Assembly (NCBI GenBank): GCA_014804775.1
Contig: JAAUZB010000059.1
Coordinates: 10,277-63,066 of the forward strand
Length of the DNA stretch: 52,790 nt
Direction of reading: 5' to 3'
Source of the DNA: Roseburia sp.
Lineage (GTDB): Bacteria > Bacillota > Clostridia > Lachnospirales > Lachnospiraceae
Below, piece by piece: positions 22,620-31,947 of the stretch. Positions within the stretch are counted from its first letter, which is position 1. Each line of letters starts with the position of its first letter. A program made the position numbers and the translations under genes. The notes under the pieces are model-generated. The model worked only from the letters and a program-made list of their open reading frames with translations, had not been told where the DNA came from and did not search any database.

Positions 22620-25600
22620 CTATTTTTTCATTCCCTCTGGAAATGCAAACTTTACTCCTTTTTCTTCCACAATCAGTTTTGCCGAAAACTTTCTTCTGGT
22701 TCGCATTGATAAAAAATCTGTCATTAGATCCGATTCCCCTTTTATCAAAATCTTTTTTATCTGTTCATCAGGCAACGTTTTCCCTGCTATTGTAAAATCC
22801 AGTTCGAACCCACAGTCGCAGCTATAGTTATACGACGTTTTATACAATTTCCCTTTGTGGCAAGCTGGACAGACATAATTACTAATTTCTTTTGATGTAT
22901 CCTTATTCGGAAAATCAAAAACAATCTTCTGCTCGTCCGGGTTCCAGACCAGATATGCGGAAAAAAGCTGTTTTCCCTTCGTTTTCGGCTTGAATCCTGA
23001 AATCAAATCTGTCCTGCCCTGATTTATCAGCTTAGAAAGCTGTTTTTCATCGAGCAGAACACCTGCTACATTGCCCAGTCTAAACTTGCACCCCTCATCG
23101 TTGCCACTATTTTTGCTGCACAAATAACCGTATTTTGTTTTTTGCAGGGGACTGTTACAGATTGGACATTTAATATCTATCTCCTGCGGAATATTATCAT
23201 CAAACTTTAAATCAATTCGACGCTCACCCTGATTCCAATACAGTCTTGCCTCAAAGCTTTTTTTATCTTTGTTCTTCATTGACACTAATTCTGTCATATT
23301 TCCAGAAAGAATCTGCTGAAGCTCTTTTTCTTTAATTTTGTGTCCCAATATTGTCCCTGCAAAAAAACTGCAACCACTTTCTTCATTCTTATAGTTCTGA
23401 CATTTAAAGCCATACGGAGTAGTAAGAATCTTTCCTTTACAAATAGGGCAGAAAAATTTTGTCTCTATATCAGACTGTGTTGGAAATTCGAATGAAATCT
23501 TCTGCTCGCTTGGGTTCCAGATCAAATATGCATCAAAAACAGCACCTTCTGCGTTCTTAAATCCTTTGATCAGTTCTGTCCTTCCATTTTTTATCAGCTG
23601 TTCCACCGTTTTTTCCGAAATAGATTTCCCTTTGATTTTCCCTATCCAAAATCTGCATCCCTGCTCTTTATCAATATGGCTTTCACATTTATAAAAAGAA
23701 TTTTGTTTTACAATCTTTTTTCCGCATACAGGACAGCACATCTTCGTTTCTTCCCATGGCATATCAACCATTTCAAATTCTATTTTCTTCTTTTCATCAT
23801 CCCACAGCAAATTTGCCGCGAATATCTTCCCTTTTTGTGATACAAAGTCATAAAAAGGTCCTGCTTTCCCTTTTTCAAGCAAAAGCTTAAGTTCATTTGT
23901 CAAAAGAAAATGTCCTAAAACATCTCCTATCGCAAATGTACACCCTTCATTCTTATTAATATTTGATCTGCATTTAAAGCCCCACTTTGTTGTCTCCACC
24001 TCATCACCACACAGCGGACATAGGATGCGGGTATTAAATGCGTCAAACTCCTTATATTTCTGTTCAATACGATGTGATGCAAAAGGTCGGATTTTCTTTA
24101 CAATCTCATCCGCGTTATCCATTGCCTTTATTTTCTCGCATTCTTTCTGAATATACGAATACAGTTCTTTTTCATAGGATTCCTTCGTTATCATGCCGGA
24201 TGCAATCTGTTCCAGCCCTCTCTCCCATTTTGCTGTCATTTCCGGCAAAAGCATCTCTGGCAATGTTGCATTCACAACTTCAAATATCATCTCTCCAAAT
24301 TCTGTTGGTGTCAGAATCTGTTTTTTCTCATTAAGCGCAATATAATTCAGGCGAATCAATTTATCAATAACTTCTGCCCTTGTCGCAGATGTTCCAATCC
24401 CATTCGCTTTGATCTGTTCACGCAGTTCATCATCTTCAATGAGCGTACCGGCATTCTCCATTGCAAGAATCATAGATCCTGACGTATACCGTCTGGGCGG
24501 AGCTGTCTCCCCTTTTCTTATTTCATATTTTGCAGGATAGGTATTTCCCTGACACAATTTCCCCATTGCATTTACAAGTTCTTGAGAATTATTGTCATTC
24601 TCTGGCATTCCTGCCACATCATAATATCCCGAAACCGTGAGGAACTTGCTTGTCCCAAAAAACTTCTCAGTTCCAACAACTGCCTCAAACCGTACCCGCT
24701 CGTATTCTGCTGCTGGATAAAAAGCTGCTAAAAACCGCCGACATATCATATCATATACTGCTGTTTCCCTTTCAGACAATCCCACCGGCAGGACTCCGGT
24801 AGGAATAATCGCATAGTGATCCGTCACTTTGCTGTCATCAATATACTTACTGCCCAATTTCCAATGATGTTCTCCAATGCATGATACATATTGCCTATAT
24901 GCACCTTTTTCAAGACCGGAAAGATTTTTGTTGATCTCACCTGCTATCGCATTTGTCAAAACCCTGGCATCTGTTCTCGGATACGTAGTCAGCTTTTTTT
25001 CGTAAAGGCTTTGCACAGTTTTTAATGTTTCTCCCGGTGAAATATGCAGTTTTTTGGTGCATTCTCCCTGCAACTCTGCCAGGTTAAACAAAAGTGGAGC
25101 ATTTTTTTTCTCTGTATTTCTTGTCACAGAACTAATCCGGATATTGGCATCAAGTCCACCAATCATTTCTTTTGCATCCTGCTCTTTTAAAAAGCCAAAT
25201 TCCGAATATAATTTCGGTGACATATGATATCTGCTTTCAGCAGTATCCTTCCATTCACACTCAATTTTACTTCCGTTTATATCAAGTATTGCTGCAACAC
25301 GGTAAAAATTCGTCACATGAAAATCTCTGATTTCACGTTCTCGATTCACGATCATTCCAAGAACACAAGTCATCACACGACCCACAGAAATCGGCTTATG
25401 TTTTTTCTGCCCCGAACCGGAATTAAGCATCGCTGCATATTTGATGGAAAGTAATCTTGAAAAATTTATTCCCGTAGAATAGTCCTCAATTGCTCTCATA
25501 TATCCGGCATCCGACATCGTTTTATACTCTTTTGTATCTTTTGCTTCTGATATTCCTCGCAGCACTTCTGCGTCCGTTTGAGAGTCAATCCAAACCACCT

Positions 25601-25991
25601 TTTCCTTTGCCGACAAACTGTGCCCCACAAACTGCCTTACAAGCATTTGTATGTATAGTCCTTCCCGACCGGCATCTCCGGCATAGTAAATAATATCTAT
25701 ATCCGGTCTGTTATATAGATTTTTTACAATATTAAGCTGCTTATATGTTTCTTTGATCGGTTCATATTTATATTGCTTCGGAATAAAAGGCAGCGTCTCC
25801 AATTTCCATTCCTTCAACGCTGCATCATACTTTTCTGGATATGCCATTGTAACCAAATGTCCTACCGTCCATGTGACAATCCATCTATCACTTTCCATAT
25901 ACCCAGCACCAGCACTTCCCATAACTCCAAGCACTCTGGCATATTCTCGACCAACAGACGGTTTTTCTGCAATAATAATATTTTTTCCCAT
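22620..25991 (-). CDS. topB: DNA topoisomerase III with five C-terminal zinc ribbons
   Basis: A 1123-aa type IA topoisomerase. The Toprim domain opens the protein (NIIIAEKPSVGREYARVLG; YYAGDAGREGLYI near residue 105). The catalytic Tyr is in TTYPRTDARVL near residue 340. After about residue 660 come five zinc-ribbon units, each CPxC...C (CPLCGDEVE, CPVCGKKIV, CPICKGKIL, CPICNSPLQ, CPACHKGKL) spaced about 85 residues with a repeated WN-P-EQKI-FEFP-type beta unit. Chromosomal TopB is usually near 700 aa, so this is a long, element-type form. It probably resolves transfer or replication intermediates. Confidence 0.93.
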   Translation of the reverse strand: MGKNIIIAEKPSVGREYARVLGVMGSAGAGYMESDRWIVTWTVGHLVTMAYPEKYDAALKEWKLETLPFIPKQYKYEPIKETYKQLNIVKNLYNRPDIDIIYYAGDAGREGLYIQMLVRQFVGHSLSAKEKVVWIDSQTDAEVLRGISEAKDTKEYKTMSDAGYMRAIEDYSTGINFSRLLSIKYAAMLNSGSGQKKHKPISVGRVMTCVLGMIVNREREIRDFHVTNFYRVAAILDINGSKIECEWKDTAESRYHMSPKLYSEFGFLKEQDAKEMIGGLDANIRISSVTRNTEKKNAPLLFNLAELQGECTKKLHISPGETLKTVQSLYEKKLTTYPRTDARVLTNAIAGEINKNLSGLEKGAYRQYVSCIGEHHWKLGSKYIDDSKVTDHYAIIPTGVLPVGLSERETAVYDMICRRFLAAFYPAAEYERVRFEAVVGTEKFFGTSKFLTVSGYYDVAGMPENDNNSQELVNAMGKLCQGNTYPAKYEIRKGETAPPRRYTSGSMILAMENAGTLIEDDELREQIKANGIGTSATRAEVIDKLIRLNYIALNEKKQILTPTEFGEMIFEVVNATLPEMLLPEMTAKWERGLEQIASGMITKESYEKELYSYIQKECEKIKAMDNADEIVKKIRPFASHRIEQKYKEFDAFNTRILCPLCGDEVETTKWGFKCRSNINKNEGCTFAIGDVLGHFLLTNELKLLLEKGKAGPFYDFVSQKGKIFAANLLWDDEKKKIEFEMVDMPWEETKMCCPVCGKKIVKQNSFYKCESHIDKEQGCRFWIGKIKGKSISEKTVEQLIKNGRTELIKGFKNAEGAVFDAYLIWNPSEQKISFEFPTQSDIETKFFCPICKGKILTTPYGFKCQNYKNEESGCSFFAGTILGHKIKEKELQQILSGNMTELVSMKNKDKKSFEARLYWNQGERRIDLKFDDNIPQEIDIKCPICNSPLQKTKYGYLCSKNSGNDEGCKFRLGNVAGVLLDEKQLSKLINQGRTDLISGFKPKTKGKQLFSAYLVWNPDEQKIVFDFPNKDTSKEISNYVCPACHKGKLYKTSYNYSCDCGFELDFTIAGKTLPDEQIKKILIKGESDLMTDFLSMRTRRKFSAKLIVEEKGVKFAFPEGMKK

Positions 25992-26003
25992 ACTTCGCTC
26001 TCC

Positions 26004-26033
26004 TAAAAGGCACTGGCAAAAAATGCCAGTGCC
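26004..26033 (-). terminator. Hairpin/terminator upstream of topB
   Basis: GGCACTGGCA and TGCCAGTGCC form a perfect 10-bp stem with a five-base loop, followed by TTTT on the minus strand. It ends or attenuates the transcript of the preceding genes 12 bases after the 47-aa gene and just before topB. Confidence 0.75.
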
Positions 26034-26045
26034 ACCATATGCTTG

Positions 26046-26189
26046 CTATTTTTCTGTCCTTTTATCCTGCGGTATATACAAGTATTCCCTCTCTGCCGCA
26101 TTACCTCCTCTTATACCTGCATTCTTCTTTGCTTTATGCAGGGCAGTATATAATGCAGCTACTTTCTTCTCTGTATTTGGCTCTGTCAT
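26046..26189 (-). CDS. Small basic hypothetical protein, 47 aa
   Basis: MTEPNTEKKVAALYTALHKA opens a lysine-rich helix, ending EYLYIPQDKRTEK. Found by reading the gap between topB and the DUF5688 gene. GGAGG lies 8 bases before the ATG at 26189. The spacing to both neighbours is short and the strand is the same, so coding is likely. No family assigned. Confidence 0.55.
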   Translation of the reverse strand: MTEPNTEKKVAALYTALHKAKKNAGIRGGNAAEREYLYIPQDKRTEK

Positions 26190-26205
26190 TATCATTTCCT
26201 CCTTT

Positions 26206-27183
26206 TTATCTGTGATGACGGGGATTGTTCATTGTTGCAGGCGCAATCTTCTGATTTGCAGTACTCATTTCTGTTACATCTTTGATTTTCTGATCTTCCG
26301 CAGAAAATCTAAACACATGATCCGACAGTACCTCTCCCGGACTCAACGTTTTGTTTACTTCTTTTACCATTTCTCCCAGTTCTTCCGGACTGCCCATATC
26401 AACCGAAACGGCAATCACTTCATGAATACTGGATGGTAAAATAAACAAATCATTCCCTTCTCTCTCTGCAATATCTTTCAACGCATCACTGTAAAACATT
26501 GCGGACGCACCGTTCATTCTCTGCTTATTTGTGATCACATACATGTTGGGTCCCTGCTCATAAATATCCTCACTGCTATCAAAAGGTAGTAACTCCCCTA
26601 TCAGATCTTGTATAGACGATACCTCAGCTGGGCATATCCGGTTACTATTTTCCCTTGCATATGAGTGTAGATCCTCCACATCAACATTCCACATTTTCAT
26701 ATGCTCGTCATTAACCGTAATTGACGCTCTTCCCTCCTCATCCTCATTTATAACCACTTTGTATATAATGGCAAGTTCGCTTCCGGCTTCGGATATACTG
26801 TAGGGAATATTCTGCAGGAACTGCTTATTTTGCCCTGCGTTAATGACCTCCATTACAATCCTTGACTTTATATATTCAAAGTCTGAAAACTTTTGTTGAA
26901 TTTGCCCAAACTGCTCCACATCACGGTTTTCCCACACCATTTTGGCAATGCGCGTCATAATTGCACCTAAAAGCTTCTCATGATGCAGATGCTCCTCATA
27001 AAAATCATCAAGATAGATTATAGGTGCAACTGCGTTTTCTTTTTCGACCACCACAATTGCATTCTTGATCACGTCGTTATTTTTCGGTATCTGTCTTAAT
27101 TCTACGTGTGCAGATTCATAATCCTCTGGCAGATATGCCAGAATATTTTCCTTAACATACTTAAAAAACTCTTCTTTTTTCAT
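26206..27183 (-). CDS. DUF5688-family protein, 325 aa, with basic C-terminus
   Basis: The pattern matches DUF5688 proteins of gut Firmicute mobile elements: an N-terminal segment (KNDVIKNAIVVVEKENAVAPIIYL), a middle helical region, and the conserved C-terminal block with MNGASAMFYSDALKDIAERE and LPSSIHEVIAV. The function is unknown. The last residues are NNPRHHR after a disordered linker. It shares its C-terminal half with the next gene, so the two are paralogues. It lies between the 47-aa gene and the shorter paralogue with gaps of a few bases, so all are one operon. Confidence 0.7.
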   Translation of the reverse strand: MKKEEFFKYVKENILAYLPEDYESAHVELRQIPKNNDVIKNAIVVVEKENAVAPIIYLDDFYEEHLHHEKLLGAIMTRIAKMVWENRDVEQFGQIQQKFSDFEYIKSRIVMEVINAGQNKQFLQNIPYSISEAGSELAIIYKVVINEDEEGRASITVNDEHMKMWNVDVEDLHSYARENSNRICPAEVSSIQDLIGELLPFDSSEDIYEQGPNMYVITNKQRMNGASAMFYSDALKDIAEREGNDLFILPSSIHEVIAVSVDMGSPEELGEMVKEVNKTLSPGEVLSDHVFRFSAEDQKIKDVTEMSTANQKIAPATMNNPRHHR

Positions 27184-27185
27184 CT

Positions 27186-27890
27186 CTATCTCCCATGTCC
27201 TGGACGTCTTACTGCGGTCTCGCTTAAATCCAATGCGTACGACGTTCCGGTTGATTCTGTAATAGTCCGTGTCTTGGCATCATATGTCAGAATATCCTCA
27301 GAAAGCATATTTTCTTTACCCAATGCCTCTGCAAATTTCTGATACAGATCCTGAAATGCTTTCAAATCATCATTTCCTTTCTGCGGAATACAATAGATCT
27401 GATTCACACTTGACGGCATCAATGCCAGTTTTTTACACGAAAGTTTAGTGGCAGCTTCGTTTAATTTTTCCGGATCATAAAACATAGTTGCTGCCCCGTT
27501 AAAGTGATACTCATTTGTAAGTACCATTACATTCGGTATTACCACCCCGTCCGGCATCAGTGCATGGTCTTTCAGATGATCCGTATCCAGGTATTTTTCC
27601 AAAGGCTCACATATAGATGGGAAAAGGGTGCGGGAATTGTCCGCCGCGATTTCGAACAGTACATTTTTCTGGAATCCCCACTGTTTAATCATACTGTCTG
27701 TCACAGTAAGACAGGCAGTATACTGTCCGGCATCATTTTTCTCTCCTACACAAAGCTGCGCCACAAGTGCAAACTTTCCTTTTCTAATATAAGGAAAATC
27801 TGTAATATTTTCTTTGTTTTCTTCATAATTCATTACTGTCAGCATCAGCCGCGATGCAATTTCATCCGATGTCATATTTGCAATTTCCAT
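27186..27890 (-). CDS. Shorter DUF5688-like paralogue, 234 aa
   Basis: The block FNGAATMFYDPEKLNEAATK and LMPSSVNQIYCIP aligns with the C-terminal block of the neighbouring 325-aa protein, but about 90 N-terminal residues are missing. The start at 27890 has AAAGGG 7 bases upstream. It ends in a linker and RRPGHGR. The stop is three bases before the 325-aa gene start, so they are co-translated. The role is unknown. Confidence 0.65.
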   Translation of the reverse strand: MEIANMTSDEIASRLMLTVMNYEENKENITDFPYIRKGKFALVAQLCVGEKNDAGQYTACLTVTDSMIKQWGFQKNVLFEIAADNSRTLFPSICEPLEKYLDTDHLKDHALMPDGVVIPNVMVLTNEYHFNGAATMFYDPEKLNEAATKLSCKKLALMPSSVNQIYCIPQKGNDDLKAFQDLYQKFAEALGKENMLSEDILTYDAKTRTITESTGTSYALDLSETAVRRPGHGR

Positions 27891-27909
27891 AGTCATGCCC
27901 TTTCTGTTT

Positions 27910-28749
27910 TCAACGTGTCCGCCGCGATTTAGGATTCACCTTGTTAGGTGTTTTCGCTTCAGCTGCTGCTTCCGTTTCCTCTGCAGGATTTGCCTCATTG
28001 GGCGTTGCGGTTTCCGTTTCTTCGGCAGAAGTATCTTTGTTCTGATATTTTTCCTGACTGCGCTCTTTTGCCGCATCGACATATTCTTTTAATTTCATAC
28101 TGCTGATTTCTATATAACGGTCCTTATATGAACCGTCTTCCTGTCTGTCACTGGTCTTCAGCCGCACCATGTAATCCGAATCTCCCTCTTTATTCTTTTT
28201 CGGAAATCCGAAATAACTCATACCGCTTTCCTTGGTAGATTCTTTGAACCGGTCTGCCGCAAGAACAAAGCTCCAGTATGTATCAATGTCGTTTTCGGGA
28301 ATAGGAACCGATATGGATACCATCGGTGTTTTGTTTTCATCATTTGCATTAAAGCGGTGCCCCCATGCTGTCGGAACCGTCATATTTGCAAAACCGTGAT
28401 TTGCTGCATAGTCACGCCGTTCTGTCTCATACCGTGATTTCAGTTCCTCAATCGTAAGCTTCTCCGTATACTTTTCATACTTTTCGGAATTCGGCGCATC
28501 ATCAGGAACGCCCTCTTTGCGCCGGCTGTAATTTATCGTCAGCTCGGTCCCCTCCGGCCGTGAAAAATACACTCTTTCCTGATTATCCTTCTTAGGTTTG
28601 ATGCTCTCCACCGGATAAAACAATACCCCTCCTCCGGGTGCAAATACTCTTGCATAATCTTTGTTTGTCTTTTCATTGTGCGTCAGGTGTTCCGTGTCAA
28701 CCTGCTTCCTGCTCAACTCAATTGTGACAAAATTTACATCGTCTGACAT
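27910..28749 (-). CDS. Hypothetical element protein, 279 aa, Arg-rich C-terminus
   Basis: Not recognised. It has a mixed alpha/beta N-terminal domain (FVTIELSRKQVDTEHL, YARVFAPGGGVLFYP), a helical charged region (EKLTIEELKSRYETERRDY), a second beta domain (TPMVSISVPIPENDIDTYW, DYMVRLKTSDRQED), then a low-complexity Ala/Glu/Thr stretch from about residue 245 and the end NPKSRRTR. AAGGAGG is ideally placed. It lies between ssb and the DUF5688 pair, which suggests DNA processing or early establishment work. Confidence 0.55.
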   Translation of the reverse strand: MSDDVNFVTIELSRKQVDTEHLTHNEKTNKDYARVFAPGGGVLFYPVESIKPKKDNQERVYFSRPEGTELTINYSRRKEGVPDDAPNSEKYEKYTEKLTIEELKSRYETERRDYAANHGFANMTVPTAWGHRFNANDENKTPMVSISVPIPENDIDTYWSFVLAADRFKESTKESGMSYFGFPKKNKEGDSDYMVRLKTSDRQEDGSYKDRYIEISSMKLKEYVDAAKERSQEKYQNKDTSAEETETATPNEANPAEETEAAAEAKTPNKVNPKSRRTR

Positions 28750-28776
28750 ACCTGTGTCCTCCTTATAATATTTTTC

Positions 28777-29280
28777 TTATATGACCATGTTTGATGTAGC
28801 AATATTATAGTAATCATCCTCATCAATACAGAGGAAACCATTCATACATACTCTATCATACAGATCATATAATTCTTTTAGATCAGACATAATGGAAAGG
28901 TCCATATGTTTTCTCTTTTCAGAGATTTTACAGACCATTGCTTCCGTGTCTCCAAACTCTGTTTTCTCGATCAATAACACGTTGGTAAAATGCTTTGCAG
29001 CATTTGCATCTTCAAATCTGTGATTACGCATTTTCCCATAAAGAACAATCTTAGCTCCTTTAATGAAATTGTCACTAATCATTTTTGCTGTATTTCCAAA
29101 TGCAATACACTGAAAGAAATCTACGTTTTCTTCAGTGAGTGCTGCTTCATCCATAGAATCAAACAGTTCATTAACTACTGCAACTGCTATTTTACATACA
29201 CAGACTGTTTTTTTGTCTAATTCAAGCAATTTTATTTTGGGAACAGTACACAAACGTCCCGCAATCATCGTCATATTCAT
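28777..29280 (-). CDS. ssb: Single-stranded DNA-binding protein
   Basis: A 167-aa OB-fold protein: MTMIAGRLCTVPKIKLL, the strand KTVCVCKIAVAVV, the SSB-typical FFQCIAFGNTAKMISDNF and GAKIVLYGKMRNHRFED, then TNVLLIEKTEFGD. The C-terminus lacks the usual acidic DDDIPF-type tip and instead carries about 50 extra residues. SSB on conjugative elements protects the transferred strand. GGAG lies 8 bases before the ATG, and its start directly follows the stop of the 155-aa gene. Confidence 0.85.
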   Translation of the reverse strand: MNMTMIAGRLCTVPKIKLLELDKKTVCVCKIAVAVVNELFDSMDEAALTEENVDFFQCIAFGNTAKMISDNFIKGAKIVLYGKMRNHRFEDANAAKHFTNVLLIEKTEFGDTEAMVCKISEKRKHMDLSIMSDLKELYDLYDRVCMNGFLCIDEDDYYNIATSNMVI

Positions 29281-29748
29281 TTAAAGTTCTCCTTTACCGT
29301 AAAACGTTTCAATATATGCAGTGATATCTTCTGCTGACATTTCTGGTCTAAACATCAGTTTGAGCATATCGGCATTAACGTCATCCATATAATTCGTTAC
29401 TTTCAGCATTGCTGCTATCTGCTCCATATTGTATTCTGTCAGGAGATCCATTACTATTTCATCATTAAACACTCCCTCCTTTTCTGGTATCTTTTTTTCC
29501 TGTTTTGTCTGAAACTCTGTCGGCAAAACAAAATTAGCGGCTTTTGCATCTGATGCATCAGTCCGTTTCTTATTCTCATCTATAATGTTCCTCAACAGTC
29601 CTCTTGTCTTATCATCCTCAACCCACGAATCTTCCCTTATATCCTGCTGATCCGGTTCTGATTTCTTCTTTTTCCCCGGCAGAACATCTAAGAATTTCCC
29701 TAAAATATCATGTATCCGTAACATATGCCTCTCCAATCTATGAATCAT
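29281..29748 (-). CDS. Hypothetical protein, 155 aa
   Basis: Not recognised. It has a basic N-terminus (LPGKKKKSEPDQQ), a disordered middle and a helical acidic C-terminal part (EIVMDLLTEYNMEQIAAMLK, MSAEDITAYIETFYG). The start overlaps the preceding stop as ATGA, the usual sign of coupling, and no better ribosome site exists. It is the gene before ssb. Confidence 0.5.
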   Translation of the reverse strand: MIHRLERHMLRIHDILGKFLDVLPGKKKKSEPDQQDIREDSWVEDDKTRGLLRNIIDENKKRTDASDAKAANFVLPTEFQTKQEKKIPEKEGVFNDEIVMDLLTEYNMEQIAAMLKVTNYMDDVNADMLKLMFRPEMSAEDITAYIETFYGKGEL

Positions 29749-30992
29749 GCTGCAATACCGCAGAACCTTGTCAGTTCAGTGTCCGACGCGTTTTGTGATA
29801 TCAACCGGTATAAATCTAATCTTGACAGATCATCATTGTCCTTTAATGCTTTCTTTATCAACTGCACCATATCCATCGAAAAATTTTTTTCCATCATTTT
29901 AATAAAAATAAGGTTATCCTGATCTGCCTGAGTTTTTTTTGCAAACCGTATCTCGTAAAACTTTGATAAAACTGATACAAACAGATTAGAATGCTGCTGA
30001 ATCTCCGGTCTGTTATCACTTATCACAATAACATCTCCTTCCGGATAATCTTGATCTTCCTCCTCTCTGAACGGCTCTATGGAATCCGTGTCTATTTCTT
30101 GCGACGTCGCAACTTTTTCTACTTCGGACGCAGCTTCATTCCGAATCTCTTCCATAATTCTTTTCTGTTCAAAAAGCTTCTCCTCAAGTTCCTTTACAGT
30201 GTCTTCACGTTCCAGTAATTCCTGCCTGACAACTGCCAGTTCCTCTTCAATCTCTTTATTTGTCAAACGAATTCTAACATTGATTGCCTCTAGCTGTTCT
30301 GCCATTGCCTGATATTTCGCAGTTTTTCCCTCTTCCAGGCGGATTGCCAGCACCGCTCTGCCTGTATCTTTTTTCAATTGTTCATTCTCTGTTCGGTATT
30401 CCTGTATACTGCGTCTGCCGGCGTATACCTCTTCCATTAAGGATTTCACTTCCTGCCTTGAGGTATTTAACTCTTTCATTACACTGTCCAAACGTGCATT
30501 TAACTGTGTATTCTCATCTATAAGATGTTTAATAACTGTTTCACGCTCTCCTTCCAATTCGGGCTTATTCGATATTTTTTCATCATTATGCCTGACCTTT
30601 ATAGCAAAATCCGATATATCGCTGCTGTCACTCAGTGCACTTCTTATTTCTTCAGCTGCTATATTTTTCTCAATACAGCATCGAATCTCTTGAAGATATT
30701 CTTCCGCATGGGTTTTTTCATCACTGACCACACTTCCGATCTCATACCATTCCAACGGCAGTCCAAATGAAACCAGATAAGAAAAAAAATCTGCCAGTGG
30801 CTCTGTCAAATCATCGTTTGTCTTATATATAAAATCAAACAGCTCCAGATTTTCCGGTTTTTTTTCCATAATCTGTTCCAGAAAACGCTTTTTACATTCA
30901 CTCCCGTCTTTTTCTGCCTGTTCTGCAAGTGCACGAAGTTTTTCTATATATTCTTCTGTTTTTTTCAATCCTGTCTCTCCCACTGTATTCAT
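29745..30992 (-). CDS. Coiled-coil protein, 415 aa
   Basis: It has an alpha-helical N-terminal domain (residues 1-150), then a long heptad-rich coiled coil (about residues 155-290, HLIDENTQLNARLDSVMKEL, LVEREDTVKELEEKLFEQK-like repeats), and a C-terminal helical domain after a linker. A stretch near residue 120 (EEIRSALSDSSDISDFAIKV) resembles EEISRILGSDDDIVDIQEKI in the 311-aa neighbour, so the two are likely paralogues. ATG at 30992 lies very close to GAGGAG; GTG at 30983 is better spaced. It may be a structural or scaffold protein; no function is known. Confidence 0.55.
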   Translation of the reverse strand: MNTVGETGLKKTEEYIEKLRALAEQAEKDGSECKKRFLEQIMEKKPENLELFDFIYKTNDDLTEPLADFFSYLVSFGLPLEWYEIGSVVSDEKTHAEEYLQEIRCCIEKNIAAEEIRSALSDSSDISDFAIKVRHNDEKISNKPELEGERETVIKHLIDENTQLNARLDSVMKELNTSRQEVKSLMEEVYAGRRSIQEYRTENEQLKKDTGRAVLAIRLEEGKTAKYQAMAEQLEAINVRIRLTNKEIEEELAVVRQELLEREDTVKELEEKLFEQKRIMEEIRNEAASEVEKVATSQEIDTDSIEPFREEEDQDYPEGDVIVISDNRPEIQQHSNLFVSVLSKFYEIRFAKKTQADQDNLIFIKMMEKNFSMDMVQLIKKALKDNDDLSRLDLYRLISQNASDTELTRFCGIAA

Positions 30993-31011
30993 CTCCTCTT
31001 TAATATTGGAA

Positions 31012-31947
31012 TCAGTATGGATAATCGCTCCCTATCTTTTCTTGTGAAGTGGAAGCATATGTTAATGCCTGCAGCTCCAAAATCTTATTATTTATTTCTT
31101 CTCTTTGCATCTGAGATTTTTCTGCATCCTGAATAACAGACTTCAATCTAATGATCTCGCCTTTCTGTTCATTGATTATTTGCTGCTGGCTGTTAAGGAC
31201 CTTCTTCTGAAATTCCAGCATTGCACGAAGACGTTCATTTTCTGCTCTGTCTTTCTCTACGGCGTGCGTAACTTCTGCTGAATATGCTGATATTTCTGTC
31301 ACTGCCAGCTGAAATTTTGCAATGATTTTATTAAAATTACCCTGAATAGCTATTGCAGAGTGATCCATATGACTGTCCTTATAACTCATGACATTCACTA
31401 TACTGCTCAACATGTCCGCATAGCCAGATCCGTTTGTATTCTCATACTCCTCTGGATTATCTACCACAACCTCACTTTCCACTGTGGTACTGTCGCAATG
31501 CTCCTCTTTAGGCTGCCATTCAGCAATCTTTTCTTGGATATCCACTATGTCATCATCTGAACCCAAAATACGGCTGATTTCCTCCAAAGGAATATCCTTT
31601 TGTACAGCTTCCGTAAAGACAATCACAAATTCACAGAGTGCATAGTGCGTCCCGGCAGCTGAATTACCGAAAAAGCTATTGATCAACTTTATATGTTCCG
31701 GCGACATCTTTTGATCCCAAACCAGTGCCGTTATATGGAACACATAGTCCCAGTCCGATCTGAATTCATTAATATTTTGGCTGATATAATCTAAAACATC
31801 CTCTCTAATCCCTGTTGAACTGTTCCCGTTCATTCCTTCATAAATAGAATCAAATAAGTTTTCATTTACTCTCTTAATTACATCGAATTTCTCAATGACA
31901 CCCTCTTCATCCATATTAGAAGAATAAATCATATTATATGCGCTCAT
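31012..31947 (-). CDS. Coiled-coil protein, 311 aa
   Basis: An N-terminal helical domain (residues 1-160) is followed by an acidic linker and a coiled coil from about residue 225 to 300 (HAVEKDRAENERLRAMLEFQ, QQIINEQKGEIIRLKSV). It is related in layout to the 415-aa gene that follows. GGAGGG lies about 9 bases before the ATG. It overlaps the end of the membrane-anchored 363-aa gene, so it is co-translated with T4SS-type membrane proteins and may be cytoplasmic scaffolding for them. Confidence 0.55.
   Translation of the reverse strand: MSAYNMIYSSNMDEEGVIEKFDVIKRVNENLFDSIYEGMNGNSSTGIREDVLDYISQNINEFRSDWDYVFHITALVWDQKMSPEHIKLINSFFGNSAAGTHYALCEFVIVFTEAVQKDIPLEEISRILGSDDDIVDIQEKIAEWQPKEEHCDSTTVESEVVVDNPEEYENTNGSGYADMLSSIVNVMSYKDSHMDHSAIAIQGNFNKIIAKFQLAVTEISAYSAEVTHAVEKDRAENERLRAMLEFQKKVLNSQQQIINEQKGEIIRLKSVIQDAEKSQMQREEINNKILELQALTYASTSQEKIGSDYPY

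Noticed and set aside
26046-26189. Start of a serine recombinase (KVAALY resembles such N-termini)
   Set aside because: The frame ends after 47 codons with no catalytic Ser context, and the rest of a recombinase is not present.
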